The notes: generated by a model not told the origin, from the sequence alone. Shown: positions 26,765 to 35,739, numbered from the stretch's first letter. The stretch is DNA of 64,000 nt from CBIHON01 sp966211965 (GCA_966211965.1 CBIHON010000024.1:17722-81721), one strand, 5' to 3'. Numbers and translations: made by a program.

Positions 26765-28533
26765 TCCAGATCCTGCTCTTTCTTGCGGCGGCGGTGGTCT
26801 GTGTGCCGCTGGCGGTGCGTCTCGGGCTGGGCTCGGTGCTCGGTTATCTGATGGCGGGCGTACTGATCGGCCCCTGGGGTTTCGGCCTGGTGTCCAATAT
26901 CGATACCATCGTGCATGCGTCAGAACTCGGCGTGGTGCTGATGCTGTTCCTGATCGGCCTGGAACTCGAACCCAAGCGCCTGTGGGCGATGCGCGCCGCG
27001 GTGTTTGGCGGCGGCACGCTGCAAATGCTGGTGTGCGCCGCGCTGCTGATGCCAATCGGTTTGCTGGCCGGATGGACTTGGCAAGCGTCGCTGGTGGCGG
27101 CGCTGGCAATGTCCCTGTCGTCCACCGCAATCGCGGTGCAGATCATGCAGGAGCGCAACCTGCTGTCCTCGCCGCCGGGCCGCAGCGGCTTTGCGATCCT
27201 GCTGTTCCAGGACATCGCGGCGATTCCCTTGCTGGCGCTGGCTGCCGCCCTGGGGCCGCAAACTACCGGCGCCGCCGATCTGATGCAGATCGCCAAACAA
27301 TTGGGAGCGATTGTCGGCGTGGTGGTGATCGGCCGCTTCCTGGCTTACCCGGCGATGCGCGCGATCGCCTCGCTCGGCTTGCGCGAGGTATTCACCGCCT
27401 TTGCGCTGCTGCTGGTGATCGGGATTGCGGCGTTGATGGAGTATGTCGCGCTGTCGATGGGCCTGGGCGCCTTTCTCGCCGGCGTGCTGCTGGCCGGCTC
27501 GGAATACCGGCACGCGCTGGAAGCCGACATCCAGCCGTTCAAGGGCTTGCTGCTGGGTCTGTTTTTCATCGCGGTCGGGATGACGATGAACCTCGGCCTG
27601 GTGGCGCAGGCGCCGCTCATGGTCGGGATCGGCCTGCTGCTGGTCGTGACGCTGAAACTGCTCGGATTATGGTGGCTGGCGCGCCGCTTTGACGTGCCGG
27701 ACGAACAGTTCGGCTTGTTCGCGGTCCTGCTGTCGCAAGTCGGCGAATTCGCCTTCGTCGTGATCAGCACGGCGCGTGCAGCGCAGGTATTGCCGGATAC
27801 TGAAGCGGGCTTGCTGACGATTATCGCAGCGCTATCGATGGCGACCACGCCGCTGTTGCTGATCGTGCGCGACCGGCTGGCAAAATCCCGGATCAGCGAG
27901 CGCGCCGCCGACGCGATGGAAAACGAGCATGCGCCGGTCCTGATCGCCGGTTTTGGCCGCTACGGCCAGATCGTCGGCCGCCTGCTGCTGGCATCGGGCA
28001 TCCGCCCGACCATTCTGGATCACAATGCCAGCACGATCGATACGCTGCGCAAGTTCGGCTACAAGCTGTATTACGGTGATGCCACCAGGCTGGAATTGAT
28101 CGAGGCTGCAGGCATCGCGCATGCAAAGGTGCTGGTGGTCGCGATCGACGATCCTGAGCAGAGCCTGAAACTGGTCGACCTGGTGCAGCGGCATTTCCCC
28201 CAGGTAAAGCTGGTGGCACGGGCGCGCGATGTGACCCATGCGATCCAGCTCAAACTGCGCAAGGTCGAATTGATCGAACGCGAATTGTTCGAGAGCTCGC
28301 TGCGCTCGGGCCGCTCGGTGCTGGAATTACTTGGATTCGATCGCTGGCGGGCGCGCGAATTCGCCGATACCTTCCGCCGGATCAACGAGCGCCTGGTCGA
28401 TGAATTGATCGAGCACCGCGACGATGAATCCCGCCGCATCGCGGTGGCCCGTACCGGGCAGCAGCAGTTGCAGCAGCAACTGGAACAGGACCAGATACGG
28501 TTCGACAGGGATCATCGCGGCGCGGATTGGTGA
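26761..28533 (+). CDS. kefC: KefC-type glutathione-gated K+/H+ antiporter
   Basis: A 590-residue protein. Residues 1-380 contain about twelve membrane segments of the CPA2 family (GLGSVLGYLMAGVLIGPWGF, LFLIGLELEPKRLW, GFAILLFQDIAAIPLLAL). Residues 395-520 form a Rossmann-type KTN/RCK domain beginning VLIAGFGRYGQIVGRLLL, and a Gln-rich tail follows. KefC releases potassium and acidifies the cytoplasm when electrophile-glutathione adducts bind its KTN domain. The overlapping kefF supports the Kef assignment over other CPA2 exchangers. Confidence 0.93.
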   Translation: MIQILLFLAAAVVCVPLAVRLGLGSVLGYLMAGVLIGPWGFGLVSNIDTIVHASELGVVLMLFLIGLELEPKRLWAMRAAVFGGGTLQMLVCAALLMPIGLLAGWTWQASLVAALAMSLSSTAIAVQIMQERNLLSSPPGRSGFAILLFQDIAAIPLLALAAALGPQTTGAADLMQIAKQLGAIVGVVVIGRFLAYPAMRAIASLGLREVFTAFALLLVIGIAALMEYVALSMGLGAFLAGVLLAGSEYRHALEADIQPFKGLLLGLFFIAVGMTMNLGLVAQAPLMVGIGLLLVVTLKLLGLWWLARRFDVPDEQFGLFAVLLSQVGEFAFVVISTARAAQVLPDTEAGLLTIIAALSMATTPLLLIVRDRLAKSRISERAADAMENEHAPVLIAGFGRYGQIVGRLLLASGIRPTILDHNASTIDTLRKFGYKLYYGDATRLELIEAAGIAHAKVLVVAIDDPEQSLKLVDLVQRHFPQVKLVARARDVTHAIQLKLRKVELIERELFESSLRSGRSVLELLGFDRWRAREFADTFRRINERLVDELIEHRDDESRRIAVARTGQQQLQQQLEQDQIRFDRDHRGADW

Positions 28534-28637
28534 ATGCAGCAGAGGATCTACGCAAGAAACAATATGGAACGATGTTGCCGTCATACCGGCAATGAAAAGC
28601 GAAAAGTGAACGGAGAGCCTCGCAGGGCTCCCTTCCG

Positions 28638-30182
28638 CTATCGACTGACAGGCACATAATTGGTGCTCTTGTGCTCAAAGAGGCCGCCGTAATTCGACAG
28701 CGTGCTGGTACCGCCGACCTGCAGGTTGCCGTTGATGAAGTCCTGCACCATGAAGCCAACCGCGGGCAAACCAAAATATACGCCGTCGTCGCGGACAATC
28801 TCGCCACGAGAATTGAGCCGCGTACTTGCCCCTAAAGGTGCGGATATTCTATGCGCTGTCGGATAAGCAGATACCCCGAAAAAACTTACATTCGCCCAAC
28901 CGTTTTGAAATCCCCATTTGCTGATGACCTCCCCGCTCACCCAGCGGCGGCTAGCGGCCAGCACCCTGTTCCTGGAGCCAAGAAGGTCGGAAGGAACGCC
29001 GAAAGAATTTTCAAAAGTCATCACATTCGCCGCCCAGCAGAGTGAAACAGGCGGAGGTGGGGGTGGTGGCAGACCTACCACTACGTCAAGCGTAATTCCT
29101 TTTCCTTCCCGATCGAAGGGGGTAACGACAATGGCATCGCAAGCACCGCCAGTCCAGAAATTTTGCTGGAATGGTCTCTGCGCAGCAGAATTTACCCGTT
29201 TCTGGCCAATGACCACATCATTCGCGACGTAGGCATATTTGGTCGGAAAGGTCATCACCCAATCCGTACCGGAAAAGGTTGCCGTATCCAGTACGAATTC
29301 ATTGATCAGATTGTCATGCATCAGTACCGCGCTGACTGGATCGGCCGAAACGGGAGAATTACTCCAGTCACTTGTCACCATGCCTTCTCTGGTCAGCACG
29401 ACGCTCACTCTGGGTGACGCACTACCCAAATCAGGTAACGTACTGCCCGGCTTGCTCCACAGATTAACACCCGTCGCAAAGTCGTCCAACGCAACCGCAT
29501 TGTAAGAAAACGCCGTGCCGTTATTGACATTGATGAGCATTCCAGAGCCCGTCAACCCGCCAGACGCGCCGCGCACACGAGTATCGCTTGTGGTCAACAC
29601 ACCAAGCACCCCGCAGTTGACAGGAACGCCATTGCGGTGAACCAGGCCCGTGGTGATGGTGCCGGTGACATCGCCCATTTCAATGATTTCGAAATGGCCC
29701 TCGCTGGTCCGATCGATCGACGTGGTTTCACCATCGGTCGACGTTCCATCGGCATTGGTAAAAGCAGCATTGCTGAACACGAAGGCCGATTCATTTCCCT
29801 TGTAGGCGGGAGTCGTGCAAGAGGTGTCCGCCGTGATTAATTTAGCACCTGCCGTGGGGTCGCTCTCGCTGGCCGGCACCACGGCCGCAGCCCAGACATC
29901 GAAAGGCGACAGATATAGATTGAAATCCAGCACCGGCTTGCTGTTTTTTCCCTCGCGAAAACGTACCTTGACTGCCTTGGTCGAGACAGTCGTATTCACC
30001 ACTGACAAATAGGTATTGTAGGCGCCTCTGCCGGCAGTGCGCACGGTGTAGTAAGGGTAAATCAAGGCTTGACCGATACCGGCAGGATTAACTTGAACCG
30101 CGCTTGCAGTGCCGACCGCACCCAGCCCGCCGAAGGCTGAAAGCAATGCGGCATAAATCATTTTTCTTTTTGAGATTGTCAT
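28638..30182 (-). CDS. Secreted protein of unknown function
   Basis: A 514-residue protein with a clear signal peptide (MTISKRKMIYAALLSAFGG, ending TASA). The mature part begins VQVNPAGIGQALIYPYYTVR and continues with NTYLSVVNTTVSTKAVKVRF and DFNLYLSPFDVWAAAVVP. This pattern is familiar from uncharacterised beta-proteobacterial cell-surface or periplasmic proteins, but no function is known to me. A run of seven prolines near residue 375 joins two parts. It contains few cysteines and no enzyme motif. Upstream stands a 43-bp perfect palindrome, and downstream it converges on kefC. Confidence 0.65.
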   Translation of the reverse strand: MTISKRKMIYAALLSAFGGLGAVGTASAVQVNPAGIGQALIYPYYTVRTAGRGAYNTYLSVVNTTVSTKAVKVRFREGKNSKPVLDFNLYLSPFDVWAAAVVPASESDPTAGAKLITADTSCTTPAYKGNESAFVFSNAAFTNADGTSTDGETTSIDRTSEGHFEIIEMGDVTGTITTGLVHRNGVPVNCGVLGVLTTSDTRVRGASGGLTGSGMLINVNNGTAFSYNAVALDDFATGVNLWSKPGSTLPDLGSASPRVSVVLTREGMVTSDWSNSPVSADPVSAVLMHDNLINEFVLDTATFSGTDWVMTFPTKYAYVANDVVIGQKRVNSAAQRPFQQNFWTGGACDAIVVTPFDREGKGITLDVVVGLPPPPPPPVSLCWAANVMTFENSFGVPSDLLGSRNRVLAASRRWVSGEVISKWGFQNGWANVSFFGVSAYPTAHRISAPLGASTRLNSRGEIVRDDGVYFGLPAVGFMVQDFINGNLQVGGTSTLSNYGGLFEHKSTNYVPVSR

Positions 30183-30222
30183 ACCTGAGTTCCATGGTGA
30201 AAGAAGCTGATCAATCGCCTTG

Positions 30223-30265
30223 TTACGATGTCAGAAATATAAATTTTATATTTCTGACATCGTAA
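30223..30265. promoter_or_regulatory. Perfect 43-bp palindrome upstream of the secreted-protein gene
   Basis: Arms 30223-30243 and 30245-30265 are exact complements of 21 bases around a single T at 30244. Each arm runs TTACGATGTCAGAAATATAA plus one base. It lies 41 bp before the start codon of the secreted-protein gene. No T-run follows, so a normal terminator is unlikely; a large operator, a cruciform or a stable 5'-leader hairpin is more likely. Confidence 0.55.
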
Positions 30266-30284
30266 TTACTGAATGCAGGTATAT

Positions 30285-30449
30285 CTAGTGTCCTGTTCCG
30301 TAAATTCGTAGCAAAAGTAAAAGTGGCGAAATCGGGCCGAGACAAGGAAAAAAGCACAGCAAGGCCGAGGCCTTGCGCGCATTTTTGACGCGGTATCGGC
30401 GCGATTCTCGTCATCTTTTATGCAACGAATTTACGGAACAGGACACTAG
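30285..30449. repeat. MITE-like element with 25-bp terminal inverted repeats
   Basis: A 165-bp segment is bounded by perfect 25-base inverted repeats (30285-30309 and 30425-30449), which begin CTAGTGTCCTGTTCCG. The interior has no open reading frame of note and includes its own palindrome AAGGCCGAGGCCTT. The size, sharp symmetrical ends and noncoding interior are those of a non-autonomous transposable element; CTAG or TAG at each end could be part of the target site. Confidence 0.65.
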
Positions 30450-30517
30450 GAATTCATCCAAAATTTCATGAACCACTTGGCTCACAAAAGAAATTGCATG
30501 TTGGCCGGCCGCGGCCG

Positions 30518-31960
30518 CTACATCCCCGGCGTGCAATCCGTCGCGTGTTCGATCTCGGGCAAGCCGCGCAGCAGCTTTTCATCGACATCGCGCAAGGCGG
30601 TGCGCACGCCCTCCTCGATCACCGGGTGGTAAAACGGCATGTCCAGCATCTGCGCCACCGTCATCCGATTCTGGCAAGCCCAGGCCAGTAGATGCGCCAG
30701 ATGTTCGGCACGCGGCGCTATCATTTCGGCTCCAAGGAACAGCCCAGATCCGTATTCCGCATACACGCGCAGCATGCCGCGGTTTTGCAGCATGACGCGG
30801 CTGCGGCCCTGGTTCTCGAACGAGACTTCGCCGACGGCGAATTTGCCGGCATGGGTTTTCTGCAGGGCGCGATAAGACTTGCCCACCGTTGCGATTTGCG
30901 GATCGGTGAAGGCGACGGCGATCGGCGCACGCCGCAAGCCAGGGCAGATTTGCGGATAGCGTCCTGCATTGTCGCCGGCGATGCGGCCCTGATCGGCCGC
31001 TTCATGCAGCAAGGGGCTTTCGGCGTTGGCATCGCCGGCAATGAAAATCGCGCTGTCGCCGCATTGCATGGTGTTCCGGTCGTATAGCGGAATGCCGGCC
31101 TTGTCGAGTGCGATCCCCGTATGCTCGAGGCCCAGGCCTTTGACATTGGGAGCACGTCCGACGGCCGCCAACAGGAATTCGAAACGCTCGGTTCGCTCCA
31201 CATCTTCGGAGTCGAGCGTCTGCAGCAGCAAACCGTCGGCCTCCGGCGTCACTTGCAACACGCGGGTGCACAGGCGCAGGTCGAGTTCGGCGCTGAAATA
31301 CTTGTCCGCACTCGCCAATACCGCGCTGTCGCTCAATTGTGCAAGGCGCTCGCTGCGCGCGAAGATTGCAACGCGTACGCCGAGCCGGTGCAAGGCTTGT
31401 CCCAGTTCCAGGCCGATGATGCCGCTGCCGATGACCGCGACTGATGCAGGCAAATCGTGCCACTCGAACACGTCATCATTGACCACCAGCCGGGTACCGG
31501 CTTCGGCCAGCATATCCGGCACCACGGGACTGGAGCCGGTCGCGATCACGATGCGCTCGGCCTCGACCAACGTGTGTTCATCGATTTGCAAGCGGCGCGG
31601 ACCGACGAAACGGGCATGGCCGCGCAGACGGTCTTCGGCCGGAATTTTTTTCACCGACTCCAGGACAAAGCCGACAAAGCGGTCGCGCTCGCTGCGTACG
31701 CGCTTCATCACCGCCTTGCCGTCGATGCGTACGGCACCCGCATGGATGCCGAAGCCCTGCGCCGCATCGATCGCATGCGCCGCTTCCGCTGCCGCGATCA
31801 ACAGCTTGCTCGGCATGCAGCCGACCCTGGCGCAAGTGGTGCCGTAAGGGCCGGACTCGATCAGGACAACACGCTTGCCGTGCGACTTCGCCGCCCGGTA
31901 GGCCGCCAAGCCGGCAGTGCCGGCACCGATTACGGCAACATCGACCGTCAGTGTATTCAT
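30518..31960 (-). CDS. Dihydrolipoamide dehydrogenase-like flavoprotein disulfide reductase
   Basis: A 480-residue class I pyridine nucleotide-disulfide oxidoreductase. It has the FAD motif VIGAGTAGLAAYRAA (10-24), the redox pair in GTTCARVGCMPSK (C43 and C48), the NAD motif VIGSGIIGLELGQAL, the second FAD motif FIAGDANAESPLLHEA, and the C-terminal active-site segment PFYHPVIEEG. It therefore looks catalytically intact. No 2-oxoacid dehydrogenase genes are nearby, and the family also includes mercuric and glutathione reductases; the lipoamide assignment is the best but not certain. It is monocistronic. Confidence 0.85.
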   Translation of the reverse strand: MNTLTVDVAVIGAGTAGLAAYRAAKSHGKRVVLIESGPYGTTCARVGCMPSKLLIAAAEAAHAIDAAQGFGIHAGAVRIDGKAVMKRVRSERDRFVGFVLESVKKIPAEDRLRGHARFVGPRRLQIDEHTLVEAERIVIATGSSPVVPDMLAEAGTRLVVNDDVFEWHDLPASVAVIGSGIIGLELGQALHRLGVRVAIFARSERLAQLSDSAVLASADKYFSAELDLRLCTRVLQVTPEADGLLLQTLDSEDVERTERFEFLLAAVGRAPNVKGLGLEHTGIALDKAGIPLYDRNTMQCGDSAIFIAGDANAESPLLHEAADQGRIAGDNAGRYPQICPGLRRAPIAVAFTDPQIATVGKSYRALQKTHAGKFAVGEVSFENQGRSRVMLQNRGMLRVYAEYGSGLFLGAEMIAPRAEHLAHLLAWACQNRMTVAQMLDMPFYHPVIEEGVRTALRDVDEKLLRGLPEIEHATDCTPGM

Positions 31961-32069
31961 GTCCGCGTCTTCCTCAACTGGTTGATGGCAACGTCAATCA
32001 TTGTCGCCGAAGACGCGAAATCCCGCAGGCAGCGCCCCTCATGCACTGCCGCGTCCGGATACCAATGGA

Positions 32070-32543
32070 TCAATAAACGTAGGGTTTGTTATAGCCGCAA
32101 TTCACGACGAAATCGTCGACAAGCTCGAAGTAGGACCGCTTGATTTCGATTTTCTTGGAAACCGGATGCGGAAACTTGTACTCCTGCCAGCCCGAGCCCT
32201 TTGCCCTGGCAATTTCAAGACGTTCCTTCATCCAGTACTTGCCGTCGACATCGGTAACCTCATATAAATCTTTGCCGATTGCCTTGGCAGTAACGCCATG
32301 CGCCAGGTTGATGCCTTTCAGATCGTACACGGCGACGAACAAATCCTTATTGCGAAATTGGCCAGTAGGACTGCTGATTTCGGCAAAGCCTTTTTCCTTG
32401 CCATGCTGCTTGATGTACGCCACGGCCTTTTTGACCAGTTCAAACGCTTCTTTTTCAGTGCCTCGCTGGATGTCATCGGCCAGCGTATTTTGGCCAGTCA
32501 GCAAAGCTATTGTGCACAGCAATGCGCCAATAAATTTCTTCAT
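32070..32543 (-). CDS. Periplasmic single-Cache domain protein
   Basis: A 157-residue protein with a signal peptide MKKFIGALLCTIALLTGQ ending at TLA. The mature chain starts DDIQRGTEKEAFELVKKAVA and contains FRNKDLFVAVYDLKGINLAH and KGSGWQEYKFPHPVSKKIEI, the pattern of a Cache_2/single Cache ligand-binding domain that normally forms the outside part of chemoreceptors and kinases. Here it stands alone with no membrane anchor, so it may be a soluble binding protein. GGAG lies five bases before the chosen ATG; an ATG 11 codons earlier is less likely. Confidence 0.72.
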   Translation of the reverse strand: MKKFIGALLCTIALLTGQNTLADDIQRGTEKEAFELVKKAVAYIKQHGKEKGFAEISSPTGQFRNKDLFVAVYDLKGINLAHGVTAKAIGKDLYEVTDVDGKYWMKERLEIARAKGSGWQEYKFPHPVSKKIEIKRSYFELVDDFVVNCGYNKPYVY

Positions 32544-32743
32544 GGGTTCTCCGTGGAATCGCGTGGTTTGGGTCATAGGAAGCGGCGGCGATACTGCTCA
32601 GGCGAATAATTTCCCACCAGAAATATAGCTTACCATGGACTTGCAGCGATCTGCTTGCGGCGGCAGGATGGCGCCGCATACGGGATGGAATCTCCTCCCT
32701 GTTCTGCCAAACTCAAGCCCCCCCACTTTTCAAAGGAATATCG

Positions 32744-33139
32744 ATGTCCCTGTTCCAGACCATGATGATTCCAACGCGGCGCAACGCGGTGGCGCCGGAT
32801 GGCTCCGACGTACGCATCCTGCCCGGCCTTGCGGGCGGCGGCATGGCCCAATTCGCATTGGCGCCCGGCCTGACTTGAGCCGCGGTGCCCCATAGAACCG
32901 TCGAGGAAATATGGTTCTGCCAGTCCGGCCGAGGAGAGATGTGGCGCAAGCTGGGTTCGCATGAAGAAATCGTCACGCTGGAACCCGGCATCTGCCTGAC
33001 GATTCCGCTTGGTACGCATTTTCAGTTTCGCGCTTTTGGCGATGGTCCGCTGCTGGTGCTGGGCGTCACGATGCCGCCCTGGCCCGGCGATGGGGAAGCG
33101 ATCGCGGTAGCGGGAAAATGGCCGGCAAGTGTGCCGTGA
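32744..33139 (+). pseudogene. Cupin domain protein interrupted by an in-frame TGA
   Basis: From ATG at 32744, with AAAGGA seven bases ahead, one frame encodes a cupin. The first 44 codons end MAQFALAPGLT, then TGA (32876-32878), and the same frame goes on as AAVPHRTVEEIWFCQSGRGE and FGDGPLLVLGVTMPPWPG to the stop at 33139. Both parts fit one continuous cupin of about 130 residues, so a single nonsense change has split the gene. The metal-binding HRTVEEIW and PLGTHFQF motifs lie after the stop. The 3' end overlaps a convergent hydrolase gene. A sequencing error is the main alternative. Confidence 0.68.
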
Positions 33140-33843
33140 TTGGAAAAGATAGGATCTTCAATCTGGCGCATGAATTGCTCAATGGCAAAAGCCGCCGGAG
33201 ACGATGCCGCTTGCAATAAAAGATGAGGCCCCTGCAAACTGATAATTTTTGCCGAAGGAAGCAGCTGCGCAACTTGCTGCGAAGCCGAGCACGGCACGAT
33301 GCGGTCTTCCGACGCCCGCAAATACAAGACCGGAATGTCAAGCTGTGCCAGCTTTGGCGCCACGTCGACGTCAAATACGGCACGCAGCCTGGCACGCAAT
33401 GTCCTGGCCGGCACAAGCCTTAACGTTTCACGCAACGCCAAACGCAATACTGCACTTGAAAAACGTCCGAAGACGAACGGCATTGCCAAGCCGAGCGGGA
33501 CGGCCTTGACGGGAAGAAAAGGCACAAGGCATTTGGCGAACGCAAAAAACGGCCGTGGGTTGCGTACAAACGAACAGCACAGTACCACCCCGATCAACCC
33601 GGCGGGCTTGGACGCTGCAAGCGAAATCGCAAGGGGTCCGGAAAAACACTCGCCAAGTAGAACGAAGGGCCGTCCGAGCGGCAGATGAGCACGCGCAAAA
33701 TCTTCAAGCGCCTCATAGCCCAGCGCCGGCTCAGCCGGGTAGGACACCACGATTACCTCGATACCTGTATCGAGCGAAGCAACAAACTCGGCAAACATCT
33801 TGCCGGTACCATCAATACCGGGAAGCAGGACTAATGCGGTCAT
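33022..33843 (-). CDS. Alpha/beta hydrolase with Cys at the nucleophile position
   Basis: A 273-residue alpha/beta-fold hydrolase. LPGIDGTGKMFAEFV forms the oxyanion region; the nucleophile elbow reads LLGECFSGP with C66 where related proteins have Ser; the acid (SEDRIVP) and the histidine (GPHLLLQ) are present. The substrate is unknown. The last 35 to 40 residues, from about NHGTLAG, are simply the antisense of the cupin gene and look like a read-through tail. Its ATG overlaps the stop of the upstream acetyltransferase gene by four bases, so the two genes and probably hom copy 2 form one transcription unit. Confidence 0.75.
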   Translation of the reverse strand: MTALVLLPGIDGTGKMFAEFVASLDTGIEVIVVSYPAEPALGYEALEDFARAHLPLGRPFVLLGECFSGPLAISLAASKPAGLIGVVLCCSFVRNPRPFFAFAKCLVPFLPVKAVPLGLAMPFVFGRFSSAVLRLALRETLRLVPARTLRARLRAVFDVDVAPKLAQLDIPVLYLRASEDRIVPCSASQQVAQLLPSAKIISLQGPHLLLQAASSPAAFAIEQFMRQIEDPIFSNHGTLAGHFPATAIASPSPGQGGIVTPSTSSGPSPKARN

Positions 33844-34409
33844 ATCGGGATGAGTTGATCAATCCGACCCTCGCGCGATAAACGATACAGGCAATGTTCA
33901 CGCAGCGGGCTGTCTGCCGCAAGCCGCGGATGCAGGAAATTTTCTCCCGAATTGCGCATCCCGAGCTGTTCCATCAGTGCCCGCGACCTGAGATTCTGAA
34001 GCGCGGTGAACGCGACGATCTCCGGCAATCCGAGCTTCTCGAAACCGGCGCGCAATGCGGCACGTGCGGCTTCCAGCGCATAGCCCTGTCCCCAATGTTC
34101 AGATGCAAGGCGCCAGCCGATCTCGACGCCTGGCGCAAAAGGAAGATCAGCAGAGAGATGGTGCAAGCCGACAAATCCGATGAACTGCTTGGCGTGCAGG
34201 GTTTCTACGGCCCATAAGCCCCAGCCATGCTCGGCGATCAAGCGCTCGATGCGCTCGGCAAGGGCATCGCTTTCGGCGCGATCGAGCGGGCTTGGAAAGA
34301 ATTCCATGACGCGCCGATCGGCATTCATGCGTGCAAACGGTTCGCGATCGGAGCTGCGCCATTGGCGCAGCCGCAGACGTTGCGTCTCGAATTCGATCAA
34401 GTCCGACAT
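33840..34409 (-). CDS. GNAT family acetyltransferase (RimJ/RimL type)
   Basis: A 189-residue GNAT protein of the Acetyltransf_3 kind. It starts MSDLIEFETQRLRLRQW, followed by GLWAVETLHAKQFIGFVGLH, the acetyl-CoA binding part EIGWRLASEHWGQGYALEAA, and LRSRALMEQLGM. Such proteins acetylate N-termini, small amines or antibiotics; the acceptor here is unknown. AAGGG precedes the chosen ATG at six bases, in the 19-bp gap after hom copy 2. The longer upstream frame overlaps hom and is rejected. Confidence 0.83.
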   Translation of the reverse strand: MSDLIEFETQRLRLRQWRSSDREPFARMNADRRVMEFFPSPLDRAESDALAERIERLIAEHGWGLWAVETLHAKQFIGFVGLHHLSADLPFAPGVEIGWRLASEHWGQGYALEAARAALRAGFEKLGLPEIVAFTALQNLRSRALMEQLGMRNSGENFLHPRLAADSPLREHCLYRLSREGRIDQLIPI

Positions 34410-34428
34410 CGCCGCCCTTCGCTCTGGA

Positions 34429-35739
34429 TCAGGCCAATTGCTCCAGACGAATCCTGGTAACGGCTCCCGCGACGGTCGGCAAGGCTTCAATCTTGCGCAG
34501 CGCCTCGTCGACGTTTTTCTCTTGCGTCTGATGCGTCAGCATGATGATGTCGGCGTGTGTTTCACCATCGGCAGGCTCCTTCTGCAGCATCGCATCGATC
34601 GAAATCGTCGAATCGGCCAGGATGCGGGTGATATCCGCCATCACGCCCAGCTTGTCGGCGACGCGGATGCGCAGGTAGTAGCTGGTGGTGATTTCCGACA
34701 TCGGCAAAATCGGCGTGTCGGCCATCGCGTTCGGCTGGAACGCCAAGTGCGGCACGCGATGTTCCGGATCGGCGGTCACCAGGCGCGTCAGGTCGACCAG
34801 GTCGGCAATCACCGCCGACGCGGTCTGCTCCGATCCGGCGCCTGCGCCGTAATACATGGTCACGCCGGCCGCGTCGCTTTGCACCATGATGCCGTTCATT
34901 GATCCTTCGACGTTGGCGATCAGGCGCTTGGCGGGAACCAGGGCAGGATGCACGCGCAACTCGATCCCGTTTGCAGTGCGCTTGGTAATGCCGAGCAGTT
35001 TGATGCGATAACCGAGGCTTTCCGCATATTCGATATCGACCGCGGCGAGTTTGGTGATGCCTTCGATGTGCGCCTTGTCGAATTGCACCGGGATGCCGAA
35101 GGCGATGGCCGACATGATCGTCACCTTGTGCGCAGCGTCGATACCCTCGATATCGAAAGTCGGATCGGCTTCGGCATAGCCGCGGCGTTGCGCCTCTTTC
35201 AGCACGACGTCGAAGTCGAGGCCCTTGTCGCGCATTTCGGAGAGGATGAAATTGGTGGTGCCGTTGATGATGCCGGCAATCCATTCGATGCGGTTGGCGG
35301 TCAGGCCTTCACGCAAGGCCTTGATGATCGGGATGCTGACGGCGACCGCGCCTTCGAACGCGACGGCGACGCCCTTCGCCTGTGCGGCAGCGAAAATTTC
35401 ATTGCCGTGCAAGGCCAACAAGGCCTTGTTGGCGGTGACGACATGCTTGCCGTTGGCGATGGCTTGCAGCACCAGGTCTTTGGCAACGGTGCAGCCGCCA
35501 ATCACCTCGACCACGATGTCGATGTCGGGGCTGTTGACCACCAGAGCCGGGTCGGTGACGATTTGCACTTCGTCGCCGACGATCCGGCGCGCCCGCTCGA
35601 TGTTGCGGACTGCAACCATGGCTACTTCAATCGGACGGCCGGCGCGGCCGCTGATTTCTTTTTGATTGCGCTTGAGAACGTTATACGTGCCGGAGCCGAC
35701 TGTGCCGATGCCTAGGAGGCCTACTTTGATGGGTTTCAT
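34429..35739 (-). CDS. hom: Homoserine dehydrogenase, second copy
   Basis: A 436-residue protein, co-linear with the hom gene at 38018-39328. It keeps the NADP motif GIGTVGSGTYN (10-20), ANKALLA (103-109), NGTTNFILSEM, the catalytic D201 and K205 in DIEGIDAAHK, and a C-terminal ACT domain (about 350-430). A normally invariant motif is altered: FEGAVAVSIPI in place of FEAAVAGGIPI, so V134-S135 replace the Gly pair near the substrate site. It is first of a likely operon with a GNAT and a hydrolase gene. Active redundant enzyme, regulatory variant or specialised paralogue are all possible. Confidence 0.87.
   Translation of the reverse strand: MKPIKVGLLGIGTVGSGTYNVLKRNQKEISGRAGRPIEVAMVAVRNIERARRIVGDEVQIVTDPALVVNSPDIDIVVEVIGGCTVAKDLVLQAIANGKHVVTANKALLALHGNEIFAAAQAKGVAVAFEGAVAVSIPIIKALREGLTANRIEWIAGIINGTTNFILSEMRDKGLDFDVVLKEAQRRGYAEADPTFDIEGIDAAHKVTIMSAIAFGIPVQFDKAHIEGITKLAAVDIEYAESLGYRIKLLGITKRTANGIELRVHPALVPAKRLIANVEGSMNGIMVQSDAAGVTMYYGAGAGSEQTASAVIADLVDLTRLVTADPEHRVPHLAFQPNAMADTPILPMSEITTSYYLRIRVADKLGVMADITRILADSTISIDAMLQKEPADGETHADIIMLTHQTQEKNVDEALRKIEALPTVAGAVTRIRLEQLA

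Noticed and set aside
32876..32878. TGA read as selenocysteine in the cupin gene
   Set aside because: No SECIS-like hairpin was apparent just after the TGA, and cupins of this kind do not use selenocysteine; a nonsense change is simpler.
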